A stretch of 64,000 nt of DNA from Gaetbulibacter sp. S0825. GTDB lineage: Bacteria > Bacteroidota > Bacteroidia > Flavobacteriales > Flavobacteriaceae. Of the stretch, positions 36,141 through 46,944 are shown piece by piece. A program made the translations under genes and the position numbers. Position 1 is the first letter of the stretch; every line of letters starts with the position of its first letter. The notes below the pieces were generated by a model. That model ran no database searches and was not told the origin of the DNA. It worked only from the letters and a program-made list of their open reading frames with translations. Where the stretch lies: positions 1 to 64,000 of the forward strand of contig NZ_JAATJT010000002.1 in the NCBI RefSeq assembly GCF_011777505.1, given 5' to 3'.

Positions 36141-36819
36141 CTAAAAGGGCTTTGATTTTTTTTGTGTCAGAATAGGTGAGTGATGTTGAAAATAATGAGC
36201 CATTACATTCTATTTCTGTTGAAGCAGAAGCATGAATTTCATTAAAACCAACTTCTTTAAACAGTTTGGCGTTTTTAGAGTTAATGCCACTTCCTGCTAA
36301 AATAGTTATCCTTCCATTTGCTTGTTCTTGCAATTGTTTTAGGAGATTTAATCCTTTTTCTGCTGAGGTTTCCAAGCCGGAATTAAGTATTCTATCAACA
36401 CCTAAGGCGATTAATTGTTCTAAGGAGTTTTTAGGGTCTTTAACACAATCAAAAGCACGATGGAATGTAAACTGCAATGGCCTAGAAAGTTCTAACAATT
36501 CTTTGGTTCTTTCTATATCAATCGTATTGTCTTTATTTAAAATACCAGAAACGATTCCAGCACAACCTAAATTTTTGCATAGTTGAATATCTTGTTTCAT
36601 GATGTCAAATTCTTCTTCTGTATAGACAAAATTTCCACTTCTTGGTCTGATTAATACAAACACAGGAATAGAAAGGGTATCTGTGACTTGTTTTAATAAA
36701 CCATAACTTGGTGTTATACCACCAACTGACAATTCTTGACATAACTCTATACGATGTGCTCCTGCTTCTTGAGCATTTTTGGCGGATTGATAGGAGTTGG
36801 TACAGATTTCTAAAAGCAT
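36130..36819 (-). CDS. cutC: CutC family TIM-barrel protein
   Basis: The 229-residue cytoplasmic protein starts LLEICTNSYQSAKNAQEAGA with RIELCQELSVGGITPSYG, then FVLIRPRSGNFVYTEEEFD and FHRAFDC, ending with ILAGSGINSKNAKLF. CutC was named for copper tolerance in E. coli, but its TIM barrel with conserved charged residues looks like an enzyme. It has no metal-regulation neighbour here. It is wedged between two glycosidase genes (1-nt gap upstream, 11-nt overlap downstream), so a role in catabolism of the released sugars is plausible. Confidence 0.9.
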   Translation of the reverse strand: MLLEICTNSYQSAKNAQEAGAHRIELCQELSVGGITPSYGLLKQVTDTLSIPVFVLIRPRSGNFVYTEEEFDIMKQDIQLCKNLGCAGIVSGILNKDNTIDIERTKELLELSRPLQFTFHRAFDCVKDPKNSLEQLIALGVDRILNSGLETSAEKGLNLLKQLQEQANGRITILAGSGINSKNAKLFKEVGFNEIHASASTEIECNGSLFSTSLTYSDTKKIKALLDEI

Positions 36820-36820
36820 G

Positions 36821-39121
36821 TTAATTCACAATTATTTCATCAATAAACGTCCAAGCTTTGTTACCAGCACCTTGTTTGCCTTCTGGAATGATGCCATAGT
36901 TTGGGATTTTTAAAGTGATAGCCTTGATTTTTACATTCATATCTTCTGGGATTGATAATTCATAATCGAGAATTAAAACCTTATCATTATGTTGACTGTT
37001 TAAAGAAACTTTATTTGAAAGAAAAGAATCATCGTCTAGCTCAAAAATAAAGTGTATTTCCTTTGGCGCATAAATCCACTGCCCATTCCCATTATGAAAT
37101 CTTGTTTCAATTGAATTAACTTCTATTTCTTCACCTAAATCAATGGTAATCTCGATATCTTCTCCCCAAAACCCTAACCATTCCTTGTCGCCATAACGTG
37201 AATCACTTCCGGAAATGCCATTGACTAATCCTGCTGCTCCACTTCCTGGATAGGATTTGTGTGGTTCTTTGTTTATGGTAATCTTTTTTCCAACGGCTTT
37301 ATGCAAATTAATATCCTGAGAAAATGTAGTTCCTAATTTTTTATCTGAATTAAATACAGATGCTTTTATACTGACACTTTCAGTAATTGTAATAGGTTTA
37401 GTATAGGCTTCTGAATTTATAGTTGGCTCTGAGCCATCTAAAGTAAACCGAATCGTTTTACCACTGGTTAAGGTTTGTAATTGATAGCTCAATCCATTAT
37501 CATCAGAAAGTAACTCGCCTTCAATTTCATACAAATGATTTGCATAATTAATGTTTAAAGCATCCAATCTTTTGTGAAAATTTTCAACGCGTTTTACAAA
37601 ATCTGCATAGTTTTTATTTTCCTGTTTCGACCAAACCACCTCACTCATAGCAAGTATGCGTGGAAACGCCATGTATTCGACATGTTCTGAAGTTTTCATA
37701 TACTCTGTCCAAATATTGCCTTGAGCACCAAGTACATATTTTGATTCCTCTTCGTTAAGTTCCTCAGGAATAGGATTAAAACTGTACACTTTTTCTAAGG
37801 GTAGGAAACCACCAATAGCAATGGGTTCGTTGTCATTTTCGCTTTGATAATAGTCAAAATAACAATGCGATGTTGGTGTCATAATCACATTATGATGTTG
37901 TTTTGCTGCTTCAATAGCTCCATTTATGCCTCGCCAAGACATGACTGTGGCATTTGGAGCTAAGCCACCTTCTAAAATTTCATCCCAACCAATAATTTGT
38001 CTTCCTTTACCATTTAAGTATTTTTCGATTCTAGAAATAAAATAACTCTGCAATTCGTGTTCGTCTTTTAAGCCTTCCTTTTTAATAAGAGCCTGACAAT
38101 GGTCGCAATTTTCCCATCTCGTTTTTGGAGCTTCATCGCCACCAATATGGATGTATTCACTTGGGAATAAAGCTAAAACTTCATCTAACACATCTTCTAA
38201 AAAGGTAAATGTTTCCTCTTTTGGACAGTAAATTTCTTCATAAACGCCCCACTTTGTTACAACTCCAACCTGTTCTCCAGTACAACCTAATTCAGAATAG
38301 GCTGCAATGGCAGCTTGTGCGTGTCCAGGTAATTCAATTTCTGGAATCACTGTTACAAAACGGTTCTGTGCATAAGCAACGATGTCTTTAACTTCTTCTT
38401 GCGTATAAAAACCACCATATTTTTTGCCATCAAATTGATGTGGTTGGTCGCTGTAATGTCCAATTAAGGTTTCATTTCTAAAGGCAGCAACTTCTTGAAG
38501 TTTTGGATATTTTTTTATTTCAATACGCCAACCTTGGTCTTCGGTTAAATGCCAATGAAAGGTGTTCATTTTTAACATAGCTAAGGCATCAATATATTTT
38601 TTGATAAAATCTACCGAAAACATATGTCTGCCAACATCTAGATGCATGCCACGATATATGAATTTAGGTTCATCCTTAATAGTTGTACATGGTATTATAA
38701 CTTCATCATCTTGAAAAGTGCCATTTTCGAATTGAGGTGGTAGAAGTTGTCTTAATGATTGTACCGCATAAAAAGCACCTTGGTCTGTTTTTGCTTTGAT
38801 TTCTATGGTGTTAGGAAGGATTTCAAGCGAATAACCTTCATCTGTAAGAGCATCATCCTTAATAAAGGAAATTTGGTTACTACCTTCCATTGAAATGTCG
38901 CTACCTTCTTCTATATATGATTTTAAAAATTCACCAGAAACTTTAAAATTTTCATCATAATTAATACCTGTAGAACTATTTAGAACGAATTGACCATTGT
39001 TGATTTTTTTTTCTGATGGTTGCGGAATTATTAAAACGTCTGAGGTTAATGTTTCTTCTTCTTTGCAGTTGAATAAAATGCTCATAAAAAGCAGAGCAAC
39101 GAGTATTTTCTTGTAATGCAT
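36821..39121 (-). CDS. Beta-N-acetylhexosaminidase lipoprotein, GH20
   Basis: A lipobox (LFNC, cysteine near 19) is followed by the GH20b domain (IPQPSEKKINNGQF), then the catalytic barrel with YRGMHLDVGRHMFSVDFI, FHWHLTEDQGWRIEIK and the Asp-Glu pair HIGGDEAPKTRW. After it come a chitobiase-type C-terminal sandwich and a galactose-binding-like domain (GVGKKITINKEPHKSY region to the end). At 766 residues it is complete. It removes terminal GlcNAc or GalNAc outside the cytoplasm. As first gene of GH20-cutC-GH2 it suggests use of GlcNAc- and mannose-containing glycans. Confidence 0.94.
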   Translation of the reverse strand: MHYKKILVALLFMSILFNCKEEETLTSDVLIIPQPSEKKINNGQFVLNSSTGINYDENFKVSGEFLKSYIEEGSDISMEGSNQISFIKDDALTDEGYSLEILPNTIEIKAKTDQGAFYAVQSLRQLLPPQFENGTFQDDEVIIPCTTIKDEPKFIYRGMHLDVGRHMFSVDFIKKYIDALAMLKMNTFHWHLTEDQGWRIEIKKYPKLQEVAAFRNETLIGHYSDQPHQFDGKKYGGFYTQEEVKDIVAYAQNRFVTVIPEIELPGHAQAAIAAYSELGCTGEQVGVVTKWGVYEEIYCPKEETFTFLEDVLDEVLALFPSEYIHIGGDEAPKTRWENCDHCQALIKKEGLKDEHELQSYFISRIEKYLNGKGRQIIGWDEILEGGLAPNATVMSWRGINGAIEAAKQHHNVIMTPTSHCYFDYYQSENDNEPIAIGGFLPLEKVYSFNPIPEELNEEESKYVLGAQGNIWTEYMKTSEHVEYMAFPRILAMSEVVWSKQENKNYADFVKRVENFHKRLDALNINYANHLYEIEGELLSDDNGLSYQLQTLTSGKTIRFTLDGSEPTINSEAYTKPITITESVSIKASVFNSDKKLGTTFSQDINLHKAVGKKITINKEPHKSYPGSGAAGLVNGISGSDSRYGDKEWLGFWGEDIEITIDLGEEIEVNSIETRFHNGNGQWIYAPKEIHFIFELDDDSFLSNKVSLNSQHNDKVLILDYELSIPEDMNVKIKAITLKIPNYGIIPEGKQGAGNKAWTFIDEIIVN

Positions 39122-39154
39122 TTTAGTATATTAGATGCTTTAAATATAGCCTAA

Positions 39155-41176
<2,022 letters not shown>

Positions 41177-41192
41177 AACAATTATAAATAAA

Positions 41193-41219
41193 GCTTTTTA
41201 TCGATAAAAAGCATGTTTT
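41193..41219 (+). terminator. ligA terminator
   Basis: A perfect 20-bp palindrome (GCTTTTTATC and complement) lies 16 bases behind ligA, with a short T-rich tail. The tail is weak, so efficiency is uncertain. Confidence 0.6.
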
Positions 41220-41243
41220 ATACGTTCAATTGTAATATTTTGT

Positions 41244-41251
41244 TATATTTG
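41244..41251 (+). promoter_or_regulatory. -7 box TATATTTG before the seven-helix protein gene
   Basis: An exact TAnnTTTG match 25 bases before the ATG at 41277. No TTG stands at the standard -33 distance. Confidence 0.5.
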
Positions 41252-41276
41252 TCTGACAAATAGATCCCAAATCTAT

Positions 41277-42020
41277 ATGCAAAAGACAAAACTACTATTA
41301 GGCGTTATAATAGTGCTTACTATTACATTTCTTGGTTTCCAAATTTTTGGATTGCAGGATGCTGGTAATTTAGTTAGGCCTTTATTATTGCCATTATTAA
41401 CAATTTTGTATTGTATATCTAACAAATGCAAGAAATCTTACTTCTTCTATTTTTTGATATTATATTCTATTTCGGAGTTTTCAGGAGTCTTTTTTCCTTT
41501 AGCCGAAAACTCTATTTTAATTGATAATATTCTTTATTATGGAGGAAACTTATTATATATAGCTGCTTATTGTTGTTTAAGTGTTGGTATATTAAAAACA
41601 ATGAATTTGCATAGCATATTTAATCGCTTTCCTTTTCATATCATTATATTAATCGCTTTAGATATCTATAGCATTATATTGGTTACCGATACAGCTTATC
41701 AAAGTGATTTTTTGTACGGTATTATTGATTATTTAATTGAATTACTTTACAATACGTCAATTATGTTCTTGTTAACTGTAGCATTGATAAATTATATAAG
41801 CAGGGATTCCAAAAAAGCAATGAACTTGTTGTTAGGAGCTATTTGTATTGTGTTTTCTGAAGTAATTCAAGTAGCCTATTTCTACGTTTCTGAGAAAAAC
41901 ATATTGAGTATTGTTTACTCAATTTTGCTGGTTTTTGCATTTTGCTTTTTCTACATTCAATCTAGTATGAGTTATATGAAAGCCAAAAAATACGAAGTGC
42001 TTGAAAAATTAAAAGCTTAA
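41277..42020 (+). CDS. Multi-pass membrane protein, possibly YhhN-like
   Basis: The 247-residue protein is almost entirely hydrophobic, with about seven or eight membrane helices. RPLLLPLLTILYCIS and YSISEFSGVFFPL near the start recall the layout of YhhN/TMEM86 proteins, which include lysoplasmalogenases, but the similarity is only to overall pattern. No catalytic residues can be named. It stands alone and overlaps the end of the convergent DoxX gene by 12 bases. Confidence 0.6.
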   Translation: MQKTKLLLGVIIVLTITFLGFQIFGLQDAGNLVRPLLLPLLTILYCISNKCKKSYFFYFLILYSISEFSGVFFPLAENSILIDNILYYGGNLLYIAAYCCLSVGILKTMNLHSIFNRFPFHIIILIALDIYSIILVTDTAYQSDFLYGIIDYLIELLYNTSIMFLLTVALINYISRDSKKAMNLLLGAICIVFSEVIQVAYFYVSEKNILSIVYSILLVFAFCFFYIQSSMSYMKAKKYEVLEKLKA

Positions 42021-42398
42021 TTTTTTGCCTATTATAGGAATTTCTTTTCGATACATATAAAGCACAATTGCAGACAAAATAAAAGTAACAACAGCAGTAA
42101 TAAATAGCAAACCTCCATCATTTTTCACTTCAATACCTAATTGTATTAAATGCATCATTATAGCTCCACCAATAAGCCCAAGTGTTAATAATGCTCCAGC
42201 CCAAACAGTTTTAGGAATTAATAATAAAATACCAGCAATAAGTTCTAAGATGCCTATTCCAATTCTTCCATATGGCTCTAAACCAACGGTTTCAAAAATA
42301 TAAACACTGTCTTCGTGCGCAGTAAATTTAAAACGCAGTGTTTGAATTAGAATAACTGCAATAACTATTCTTAAGATTAAAGGAATATGTTTTTTCAT
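42009..42398 (-). CDS. DoxX family membrane protein
   Basis: A 129-residue four-helix membrane protein with RIGIGILELIAGILLLIPKTVWAG, given here as GIGILELIAGILLLIP, the DoxX core, and HLIQLGIEV after helix 3. The family includes subunits of quinol oxidases and proteins linked to thiol stress; no specific partner is encoded here. It lies behind the nucleotidase genes' start side but reads away from them in its own unit. Confidence 0.8.
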   Translation of the reverse strand: MKKHIPLILRIVIAVILIQTLRFKFTAHEDSVYIFETVGLEPYGRIGIGILELIAGILLLIPKTVWAGALLTLGLIGGAIMMHLIQLGIEVKNDGGLLFITAVVTFILSAIVLYMYRKEIPIIGKKLSF

Positions 42399-42400
42399 AA

Positions 42401-42448
42401 TTATAAGTGTAAAGTCTTTTTAGACGACTAAAAACAAAACACTTACAA
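42401..42448. repeat. Inverted repeat between the nucleotidase and DoxX genes
   Basis: TTATAAGTGT and ACACTTACAA form an outer stem with one G-U pair on the minus strand; GTC-loop-GAC lies inside. It follows the metallophosphoesterase stop and could be a weak terminator or a leader structure for the DoxX gene. Confidence 0.35.
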
Positions 42449-42459
42449 TTAGAACGAAA

Positions 42460-43374
42460 TTAAACGATTATTGTAGTACCATCTGCCGATTTATTTTTAT
42501 CGCTATCAAAGTAAAAATCTATTTTACCTAAATATAAACCATAACAACCCACTTGATTAACTAATACATTTTTGCCAACACTATTTTTTTCAATAGTTGG
42601 TTTAGGTAAAAAAGTATGTGTATGCCCTCCAATGATAAGGTCAATGTCTTTTGTGGCTCTGGCAAGTGTTAAATCTGATGGTTTATTAGGGTTATTTCTG
42701 TAATTATACCCTAAATGTGATAAGCAAATTACTAAATCACAGCCTTCTTCTTCTTTAAGGATACGGCTCATATCTTGAGCAATTTCTGTAGGGTTAAGAT
42801 ATACAGTTTCTTTATATAAATCTTTAGTTACTAAGCCATCCAATTCAATTCCTAAACCAAAAACACCAATTTTGATACCATCCTTAACAAACGTTTTATA
42901 AGGTTTCACATGCGTGTTTAAATTGGTGTTGGAGAAATCGTAATTAGCAGAAATAAAGTCGAATTTAGCATGAGGTAATTGTGCATATAAACCATCAATA
43001 CCGTTATCAAAATCATGGTTTCCAATTGTCGCTGCATCATATTTAAGCATGCTCATGAGTTTAAATTCAAGTTCACCTCCATAATAATTAAAGTAAGGGG
43101 TTCCTTGAAAAATATCGCCTGCATCAAGTAATAAAGTGTTAGGATTTTCTGTTCTTATTCTTTCAACCAAACTAGCTCTTCTTGCAACACCTCCTTTATT
43201 AGCATTTCTACCATCATCAGGGCCAAAAGGATCAATATGACTGTGAACATCGTTAGTATGTAGAATGGTAATTTTTTTCTGAGTAGTACTATTAAATGAC
43301 GATAATGTTAGACCTCCTAATCCAATTAGTGCGGTACTTGCTGCTGTTTGCTGTAAAAAATCTCTTCGTTTCAT
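42460..43374 (-). CDS. 5'-nucleotidase family metallophosphoesterase, catalytic half, Tat-exported
   Basis: The N-terminus MKRRDFLQQTAASTALIGLG is a twin-arginine signal, so the folded enzyme with its metals should be exported by Tat. The metallophosphoesterase motifs are LHTNDVHSH, DAGDIFQGT, IGNHDFDNG, SHLG and GGHTHTF, all metal ligands of UshA-type enzymes. The 304-residue protein lacks the C-terminal substrate-binding domain, which is encoded separately just upstream (5-nt gap). Together they would hydrolyse nucleotides or nucleotide sugars in the periplasm. Confidence 0.9.
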   Translation of the reverse strand: MKRRDFLQQTAASTALIGLGGLTLSSFNSTTQKKITILHTNDVHSHIDPFGPDDGRNANKGGVARRASLVERIRTENPNTLLLDAGDIFQGTPYFNYYGGELEFKLMSMLKYDAATIGNHDFDNGIDGLYAQLPHAKFDFISANYDFSNTNLNTHVKPYKTFVKDGIKIGVFGLGIELDGLVTKDLYKETVYLNPTEIAQDMSRILKEEEGCDLVICLSHLGYNYRNNPNKPSDLTLARATKDIDLIIGGHTHTFLPKPTIEKNSVGKNVLVNQVGCYGLYLGKIDFYFDSDKNKSADGTTIIV

Positions 43375-43379
43375 TTTGG

Positions 43380-44135
43380 CTAATTGGTTTTAATAAATCT
43401 GTTGTCAGCTCTTAAATCAAGAGTATCTACTTTTTTGAAATAATCTATAAGTACGTTTCTAATTTTATAGTCAAGGGTATGTAATGAATCACCTTCTCTA
43501 AAAAAGCTCATATTATCACCACCATTATATAAATAGTCGTTTGTAGCTACATAATACGTTTTGTTGTCCTCTATCACTTCTCCATTAACATTAGCTTCTA
43601 ATAATTCAAAATCAACATTTAATTTTATACTCATACCCGAAATTGGGTGTGCTCGTTTAGCTTTTTGGAGGTAGTTAATCATCTTTTTTACTGAAGTTCC
43701 TTTTAATCCAGTAACAACCACACTGTTTTCAAATGGCATAATTTGGTAAGCGGTTCTGCTTGTTACATCTCCTTTTGACAGAATAGACCTAATACCACCA
43801 TGATTTAACATAACAATGTCAATATTGTTTCCTGTTCGGGTTTTAAATACTGGACCTGCCATTTCTTTAACAGCATCTGCCATAAAATTACCTATGGCAG
43901 TATTTAATTCGCCATCGTTTTTAGTATAAGTATCAACAGAGTAGGCTATAACACTATCTAAATCGTTATTTACATGCTCTCTAAATGGTTTAATGAAATT
44001 TTCAATGTCTTGATTTCCAGAAAGTGAGTCGTTTATTTCAATCCTTTCTCCTTCAATTCTAGTAAGATGCATTTCCTGCTTACATGACGTTATTAAGACT
44101 AACGTTAGTAAGATTATAAAATATTTCTTCTTCAT
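43380..44135 (-). CDS. 5'-nucleotidase C-terminal domain lipoprotein
   Basis: A lipobox (LITSC, about residue 18) marks a lipoprotein. The remainder matches the C-terminal domain of UshA: ELNTAIGNFMADAVKE, IVMLNHGGIRSILSKGDV, RTAYQIMPFENSVVV and YNGGDNMSFF. This domain supplies the adenine-stacking substrate pocket. With 251 residues it holds no catalytic metal site, so it must act with the Tat-exported half encoded immediately downstream. Confidence 0.88.
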   Translation of the reverse strand: MKKKYFIILLTLVLITSCKQEMHLTRIEGERIEINDSLSGNQDIENFIKPFREHVNNDLDSVIAYSVDTYTKNDGELNTAIGNFMADAVKEMAGPVFKTRTGNNIDIVMLNHGGIRSILSKGDVTSRTAYQIMPFENSVVVTGLKGTSVKKMINYLQKAKRAHPISGMSIKLNVDFELLEANVNGEVIEDNKTYYVATNDYLYNGGDNMSFFREGDSLHTLDYKIRNVLIDYFKKVDTLDLRADNRFIKTN

Positions 44136-44240
44136 TAATATTTTGTGTTAATTCTGTTACAACTTCTTACAAATATGTTATTTGTGTCACAAATGCTTTG
44201 AAAGAATATGATTCTTATAGTTTTAATCTTGTTGGTTTAC

Positions 44241-44248
44241 TACATTTG
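44241..44248 (+). promoter_or_regulatory. -7 box TACATTTG before the DUF6913-dapA operon
   Basis: An exact TAnnTTTG match 19 bases before the ATG at 44268; a leader of about 15 bases. No clear TTG upstream. Confidence 0.5.
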
Positions 44249-44267
44249 TATAAACGCATAAATATAA

Positions 44268-44786
44268 ATGTTTTTAAAACGATTTAAAGAAAAATCAAAC
44301 CAAAAATATATTAACAATATATTAAATTCAAGGAGTGTTGTTGTAGATTCTCGAAAGATAGAATCGTTAGGTATTGTACTTTCTTTTGATGAATTTAATA
44401 ATTATGAAGCGTTTAAAAGCCTCTTTAAAGAACTGAGTATATTAGAGAATAAAGTAAAATTTATCGCTTTTATTACAGATGAAAAATTAACACCAAATAG
44501 TTGGGATGCCTATTTTAATCCCAAAAATTTTGGTTGGAAAGGTAAAATTGAAAATGTGGAACTTGAAGAATTTGTAAATACAGAATTTGATGCACTTATT
44601 AGTTATTATAAACAAGATTGTTTAGAGTTGAATTTGGTAACGGCATTATCCAAAGCAAATTTTAAAATTGGTATTTCAGGAAATGATGAACGACTTCATG
44701 ATTTTATAATAGATGTTACAACAGATCAAATAGAGCTTTTTAAAATGGAATTAATTAAATATTTAAAAGTACTTAATAAAATATAA
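44268..44786 (+). CDS. DUF6913 family protein
   Basis: A 172-residue soluble protein without signal peptide. It has a basic start (MFLKRFKEKSNQKYINNIL), an alternating alpha/beta core (SLGIVLSFDEF, FIAFITDEKL) and GISGNDERLHDFIIDV near the end. It matches the flavobacterial DUF6913 family, found next to dapA; function is unknown. Its stop and the dapA start share TAATG, so translation is coupled. A link to dihydrodipicolinate synthesis is only positional. Confidence 0.75.
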   Translation: MFLKRFKEKSNQKYINNILNSRSVVVDSRKIESLGIVLSFDEFNNYEAFKSLFKELSILENKVKFIAFITDEKLTPNSWDAYFNPKNFGWKGKIENVELEEFVNTEFDALISYYKQDCLELNLVTALSKANFKIGISGNDERLHDFIIDVTTDQIELFKMELIKYLKVLNKI

Positions 44787-45661
44787 TGAGCACATTAATA
44801 GGAACAGGAGTTGCTCTGGTAACGCCTTTTAAAGATGATTTAAGTGTTGACCATGAGGCACTTTCAAATATTGTAAAATTCAATATTGATAATGACACTA
44901 ATTATTTAGTGATAAGCGGAACTACTGGAGAAAGTGTGACAATTTCTAAACAAGAAAAGCTCGATATAATCACAACTGTTAAAAAAACCAATGCTGGAAA
45001 GTTACCCTTGGTTTTAGGTATTGGTGGTAATAATACAACAGCAGTAATTGACGAAATTAAGAATACAGATTTATCAGATTTTGCAGCTATATTGTCTGTA
45101 GCACCTTATTACAGTAAGCCAACTCAAGAAGGGTTCTATCAGCATTTCAGAGCTATTTCGCAAGTTTGCCCAATTCCAATTATATTATATAACGTACCTG
45201 GACGTACAGCTAAAAATATGTTACCAGAAACCACCTTACGATTAGCCAAGGATTTTGATAATATTGTTGCAGTAAAGGAAGCTGGAAATAATCAGCAACA
45301 GTATTTAGAGCTTTTGAAAGATAAACCAAAAGACTTTTTGATAATTTCTGGTGATGACGATTTAGCATTAGGAGTCACTCTAGCAGGAGGTTCAGGAGTT
45401 ATTTCGGTATTAGGACAAGCATTTCCTAAAGATTTTTCAAGAATGATACAATTAGGCTTAGAAGGAAAAGCAGCCGAAGCTTACCAATTGCACAAGAGGT
45501 TTATTAAAATTACCAACTTAATATTCGAGGAAAACAACCCTGCAGGTATTAAAGCGGTTTTAGAAACCTTGAACTTGTGCAAAGACATAGTTAGATTGCC
45601 TTTGGTGCCAGCTACTAAAGATTTAAAACATAGAATTAATAATTACGTAGAACAGTATTAA
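44786..45661 (+). CDS. dapA: 4-hydroxy-tetrahydrodipicolinate synthase
   Basis: DapA condenses pyruvate with aspartate semialdehyde, the first step toward diaminopimelate and lysine. The Schiff-base lysine is Lys164 (VAVKEAGN), Tyr135 lies in ILYNVPGRT, and Thr46-Thr47 in SGTTGES. The 291-residue TIM barrel has normal length. It is coupled to DUF6913. Together with dapF (17686) it supplies meso-diaminopimelate to the cell wall. Confidence 0.97.
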   Translation: MSTLIGTGVALVTPFKDDLSVDHEALSNIVKFNIDNDTNYLVISGTTGESVTISKQEKLDIITTVKKTNAGKLPLVLGIGGNNTTAVIDEIKNTDLSDFAAILSVAPYYSKPTQEGFYQHFRAISQVCPIPIILYNVPGRTAKNMLPETTLRLAKDFDNIVAVKEAGNNQQQYLELLKDKPKDFLIISGDDDLALGVTLAGGSGVISVLGQAFPKDFSRMIQLGLEGKAAEAYQLHKRFIKITNLIFEENNPAGIKAVLETLNLCKDIVRLPLVPATKDLKHRINNYVEQY

Positions 45662-45733
45662 ATTACTTAAAAGTTAAATATTACTTAAACCTTATTCAAT
45701 AGGGAAATGTCGTTATATTTTAGCTCAAAATAA

Positions 45734-45768
45734 TTGTTTTTAAAATACGTTATAAATGTTTACTTTTG
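45734..45768 (+). promoter_or_regulatory. bamD promoter TTG-N24-TACTTTTG
   Basis: A perfect -7 box TACTTTTG (45761-45768) has TTG 24 bases upstream (45734-45736). The ATG at 45786 follows 17 bases later. An in-frame ATG at 45756 precedes the box and is therefore not the start. Confidence 0.6.
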
Positions 45769-45785
45769 CATTCTGTTTAAAATCT

Positions 45786-46598
45786 ATGAAAAGACTTGTT
45801 TACATATTTATTATCGCTATAATATTTAGTTCTTGTAGCGAATTTCAAAAAGCCATAAAATCTGAAGACATTGCTGTTAAGTTTTCAATGGGAACAGAAC
45901 TTTATGATGCTGGTAAGTATAGAAAAGCACTACGTTTGTTTGAGCAAATTGCTCCTAAATACAGAGGAAAACCTCAAGCGCAAAAGTTAATGTTCATGAA
46001 AGCCATGGCACATTACAATGTTGGTGATTATTATACTTCAAATTATGAAATGGAGCGTTTTGTGAACTCATACCCAGAAAGTGAAAAAGCTGAAGAAATA
46101 GCTTTTTTGGGAGCAAAAAGTTACTATCACCTTCCTCCAATTTACAGTAAAGAACAAAAAGAAACGGTTGAAGCGATAGAAAAAGTACAAACATTTATAA
46201 ACACGTATCCAAATTCAACATACTTAGAAGAAGCCAATAAAATGGTTAAAGAACTAGATTTTAAGTTGGAAAAGAAAGCATACGAAATTGCAAAACAATA
46301 TCACACTTTAGGACCTCATAATAGAGATTTTGAAGCTGCTATAAAAGCTTTCGATAACTTTATACTAGATTATCCAGGAGCTACTCATAAAGAAAAAGCA
46401 ATGTTTTACCGTTTAGACTCAGCTTATAAATTAGCTGTAAATAGTGTGGAATATAAAAAGAAAGAAAGAATAAACACAGCAATAGAATATTACTATTCGT
46501 TTAAAAATAGATTTGCAAGTTCAGAGTTTATCGAAAAGGCAAATGAAATGAATGCAGAATTAGTAGAATTACAAAAACAATACGAAAACAAAGGTTAA
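45786..46598 (+). CDS. bamD: Outer-membrane assembly lipoprotein BamD
   Basis: A signal peptide ends in the lipobox FSSCSEF (Cys near 17). Tetratricopeptide-like repeats cover the rest (SMGTELYDAGKYRKALRLFE, AHYNVGDYYTSNYEMERFV, LDYPGATHKEKAMFYRL). BamD is the essential accessory lipoprotein of the BAM complex that inserts beta-barrels. The 270-residue length is normal. The promoter position sets the start at 45786, not 45756. It heads the conserved run bamD-rpoZ-coaBC-DUF4835-recN. Confidence 0.92.
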   Translation: MKRLVYIFIIAIIFSSCSEFQKAIKSEDIAVKFSMGTELYDAGKYRKALRLFEQIAPKYRGKPQAQKLMFMKAMAHYNVGDYYTSNYEMERFVNSYPESEKAEEIAFLGAKSYYHLPPIYSKEQKETVEAIEKVQTFINTYPNSTYLEEANKMVKELDFKLEKKAYEIAKQYHTLGPHNRDFEAAIKAFDNFILDYPGATHKEKAMFYRLDSAYKLAVNSVEYKKKERINTAIEYYYSFKNRFASSEFIEKANEMNAELVELQKQYENKG

Positions 46599-46608
46599 TT
46601 ATATAAAG

Positions 46609-46938
46609 ATGGATTTAAAGAAAGTAAATGCTCCAGTAAACACAGAGACGTACAATAGAAATGAAATTGATTCGCCTACTGGTAATATTTATGAAGCAAT
46701 TTCTGTTATTGCTAGAAGAGCAGAACAAATAAATACTGAGATAAGAAAAGAACTTATCGATAAGTTGGAAGAGTTTGCTACATACAATGACAGTTTAGAA
46801 GAAATCTTCGAAAACAAAGAACAAATTGAGGTATCAAAATTTTACGAAAAATTACCTAAGCCTCATGCATTAGCTGTTCAAGAATGGCTAAACGAAAAGA
46901 TTTACTACAGAAATACTGAGCAAGATTCTCAAGAATAA
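46609..46938 (+). CDS. rpoZ: RNA polymerase omega subunit
   Basis: A 109-residue protein with the Bacteroidota form of omega: the helix GNIYEAISVIARRAEQIN matches the conserved omega core that holds the beta' C-terminus. The acidic C-terminal part is longer than in E. coli. It lies ten bases behind bamD and directly before coaBC, as omega genes often do. No ppGpp-site statement can be made from this. Confidence 0.88.
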   Translation: MDLKKVNAPVNTETYNRNEIDSPTGNIYEAISVIARRAEQINTEIRKELIDKLEEFATYNDSLEEIFENKEQIEVSKFYEKLPKPHALAVQEWLNEKIYYRNTEQDSQE

Positions 46939-46944
46939 TTAGTG

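Noticed and set aside
45756-45785. Upstream start of bamD at 45756
   Set aside because: The promoter box TACTTTTG at 45761-45768 follows this ATG, and the lipoprotein signal begins at 45786.
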